The notes under the pieces were generated by a model. That model had not been told where the DNA came from. It searched no databases and saw nothing but the letters and a program-made list of their open reading frames with translations. Made by a program: the position numbers and the translations under genes. Positions 63,386 to 64,000 of a DNA stretch of 64,000 nt are shown in pieces. The DNA is from Symbiopectobacterium purcellii_A (GTDB lineage: Bacteria; Pseudomonadota; Gammaproteobacteria; Enterobacterales; Enterobacteriaceae), in assembly GCF_052050035.1 (NCBI RefSeq), contig NZ_CP189882.1, positions 1,550,001-1,614,000 on the forward strand, given 5' to 3'. Each line of letters opens with the position of its first letter. Position 1 is the first letter of the stretch.

Positions 63386-63574
63386 GGCTTTGTTGAATAA
63401 TTTAAGATACTGATTTATATAAGCATTATAAAATTTCAACGACTAATTTTTCCTCTCGGAATGCTTTTTATTGTGCTAACTATTTGATTTGTCGTTCTAA
63501 CAAAATACATTCTCTGTAAATGCATTCTAACTAAAGAAGATGTAAATCAAACGGTTAAATTATTCAACAAAGCC
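63386..63574 (-). mobile_element. MITE-B copy 7 (no target repeat)
   Basis: 189 bp with both ends, but the left neighbour is IS256-a (CACCAACG) and the right neighbour phage-like sequence (TTGATTATC). The missing 9-bp repeat indicates recombination through this copy. Confidence 0.92.
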
Positions 63575-63576
63575 TT

Positions 63577-63738
63577 GATTATCAAAAACTTCTGGATGAC
63601 AGAACGGTTCAGGAGGCTCTTGGCGGTGATTCTCGACAGGTACTGATGGATATGGATAAATCGCTGCGATTTATCCATGCACTCCAGCACATACAGGATA
63701 AACATGCCAGTGTGATAGATAAACTGGCAGGGCTTTGA
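63577..63738 (+). pseudogene. Phage-type protein, C-terminal fragment
   Basis: 53 codons, DYQKLLDDRTVQEALGGDSR, then QVLMDMDKSLRFIHALQHIQ, then DKHASVIDKLAGL and a stop. The start is lost at MITE-B. I do not recognise it; its place just before a tail-type gene suggests a phage structural or assembly protein. Confidence 0.5.
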
Positions 63739-63751
63739 TTTTAAGGAAACA

Positions 63752-63950
63752 GTGATTGCAAAGAATGATTTTTTACCGTTTGCTACCGCAGATGGCGCTA
63801 ACGTATTGTCTGCTGATGAGTATCAAAAATTAACCTCGCGCAGCAATGGATTTAGCGCAGGTGTGGCGCGTTCTCAGGAACTGAATACTGTCTGGCGGCA
63901 GGCGTCAGTCATTGCACATGTGGTGGCGCAGTTTATTGCGGATACCAATA
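63752..63950 (+). pseudogene. Phage tail-type protein, N-terminus, cut by MITE-A
   Basis: GTG start after AAGGA. MIAKNDFLPFATADGANVLS, then ADEYQKLTSRSNGFSAGVAR, then SQELNTVWRQASVIAHVVAQ resembles the N-terminal region of prophage tail-associated proteins. MITE-A interrupts it at codon 66 and the window ends inside the MITE, so what follows is unknown. Confidence 0.6.
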
Positions 63951-64000
63951 TAGCCAAGCGACATTATTTTGATAACAGCCAGCTATGCTTCTTTGCCGCA
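63951..64000 (+). mobile_element. MITE-A copy 13 (window edge)
   Basis: The first 50 bp of MITE-A after TA at 63949-63950; the rest lies outside the window. Confidence 0.9.

Noticed and set aside
2829..64000. The many near-identical 92-bp repeats as a CRISPR array or regulatory RNA family
   Set aside because: Copies are dispersed, in both orientations, with TA duplications and empty sites; there are no regular spacers or cas genes. They are transposable elements.
1..64000. tRNA or rRNA genes
   Set aside because: I saw no cloverleaf with a T-loop GGTTCGAATCC-type signature and no rRNA sequence, though reading by eye could miss a degenerate one.

Overview
The window is chromosomal DNA of a gammaproteobacterium of the order Enterobacterales. 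Gene order and protein sequence match enteric loci closely: dsbD-cutA-dcuA, slyD-yheV-kefB-kefG/yheS/yheT-yheU-prkB, prlC-rsmJ, cpxP/cpxRA and rpmB-rpmG-mutM/coaD-waaA. A Pectobacteriaceae- or Sodalis-like host-associated lineage (for example Symbiopectobacterium-like) would fit the moderate GC content, the enteric intergenic repeat and the extreme insertion-sequence (IS) load. This is inference; nothing in the window names the species.

Layout. 1-2755: yjdC fragment, repeat, dsbD, cutA and the 3' end of dcuA. 2756-6453: IS3-a carrying IS5-a, which carries IS256-a, plus a 92-bp MITE. 6454-13103: broken MFS transporter gene, then slyD, yheV, kefB, kefG and yheS. 13469-17576: nested IS30-a/IS3-b/IS630-a/IS5-a block between yheS and yheT. 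17723-19925: yheT, yheU, prkB. 19947-23808: two opposed IS3-a copies, one full of nested elements. 24008-28407: DUF2623 gene split by an IS903-like element, then prlC and rsmJ. 28435-30627: HipBA-type locus with two different MITEs in the toxin gene. 30666-32221: hcxA and an ABC ATPase stub. 32222-36545: IS630-a, IS30-b, IS3-b, a P2-type integrase remnant and IS5-a. 36669-39516: CpxQ sRNA, dead cpxP, cpxR, cpxA. 39561-42854: csoR-like gene, copZ, copA (the last two hit by MITEs) and a large operator-like palindrome. 43058-53875: IS elements nested four deep inside a decayed secreted-protein gene. 54119-58252: intact rpmB, rpmG, mutM, a glycosyltransferase gene, coaD, waaA. 58709-63950: IS91-like, IS3-c, IS5-a and IS256-a wreckage, then phage tail-type genes to the window end.

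Two non-autonomous families dominate. MITE-A is 92 bp with TA target duplications, and its ends match IS630-a; there are 13 occurrences here. MITE-B is 189 bp with 9-bp duplications, and its ends match the IS903-like element; there are 8 copies. MITE-A lies inside coding sequence in nearly every case and has broken an MFS transporter, hipA, copZ, copA, a secreted-protein gene, a phage gene and several transposases.

Intact genes (dsbD, kefB/kefG, yheS, prkB, prlC, rsmJ, cpxRA, rpmBG, mutM, coaD, waaA) lie beside genes with nonsense codons, in-frame deletions and MITE hits. Several IS elements lack target duplications or have flanks from unrelated loci, so the chromosome has rearranged through these repeats. 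The picture is a genome in early, rapid decay.
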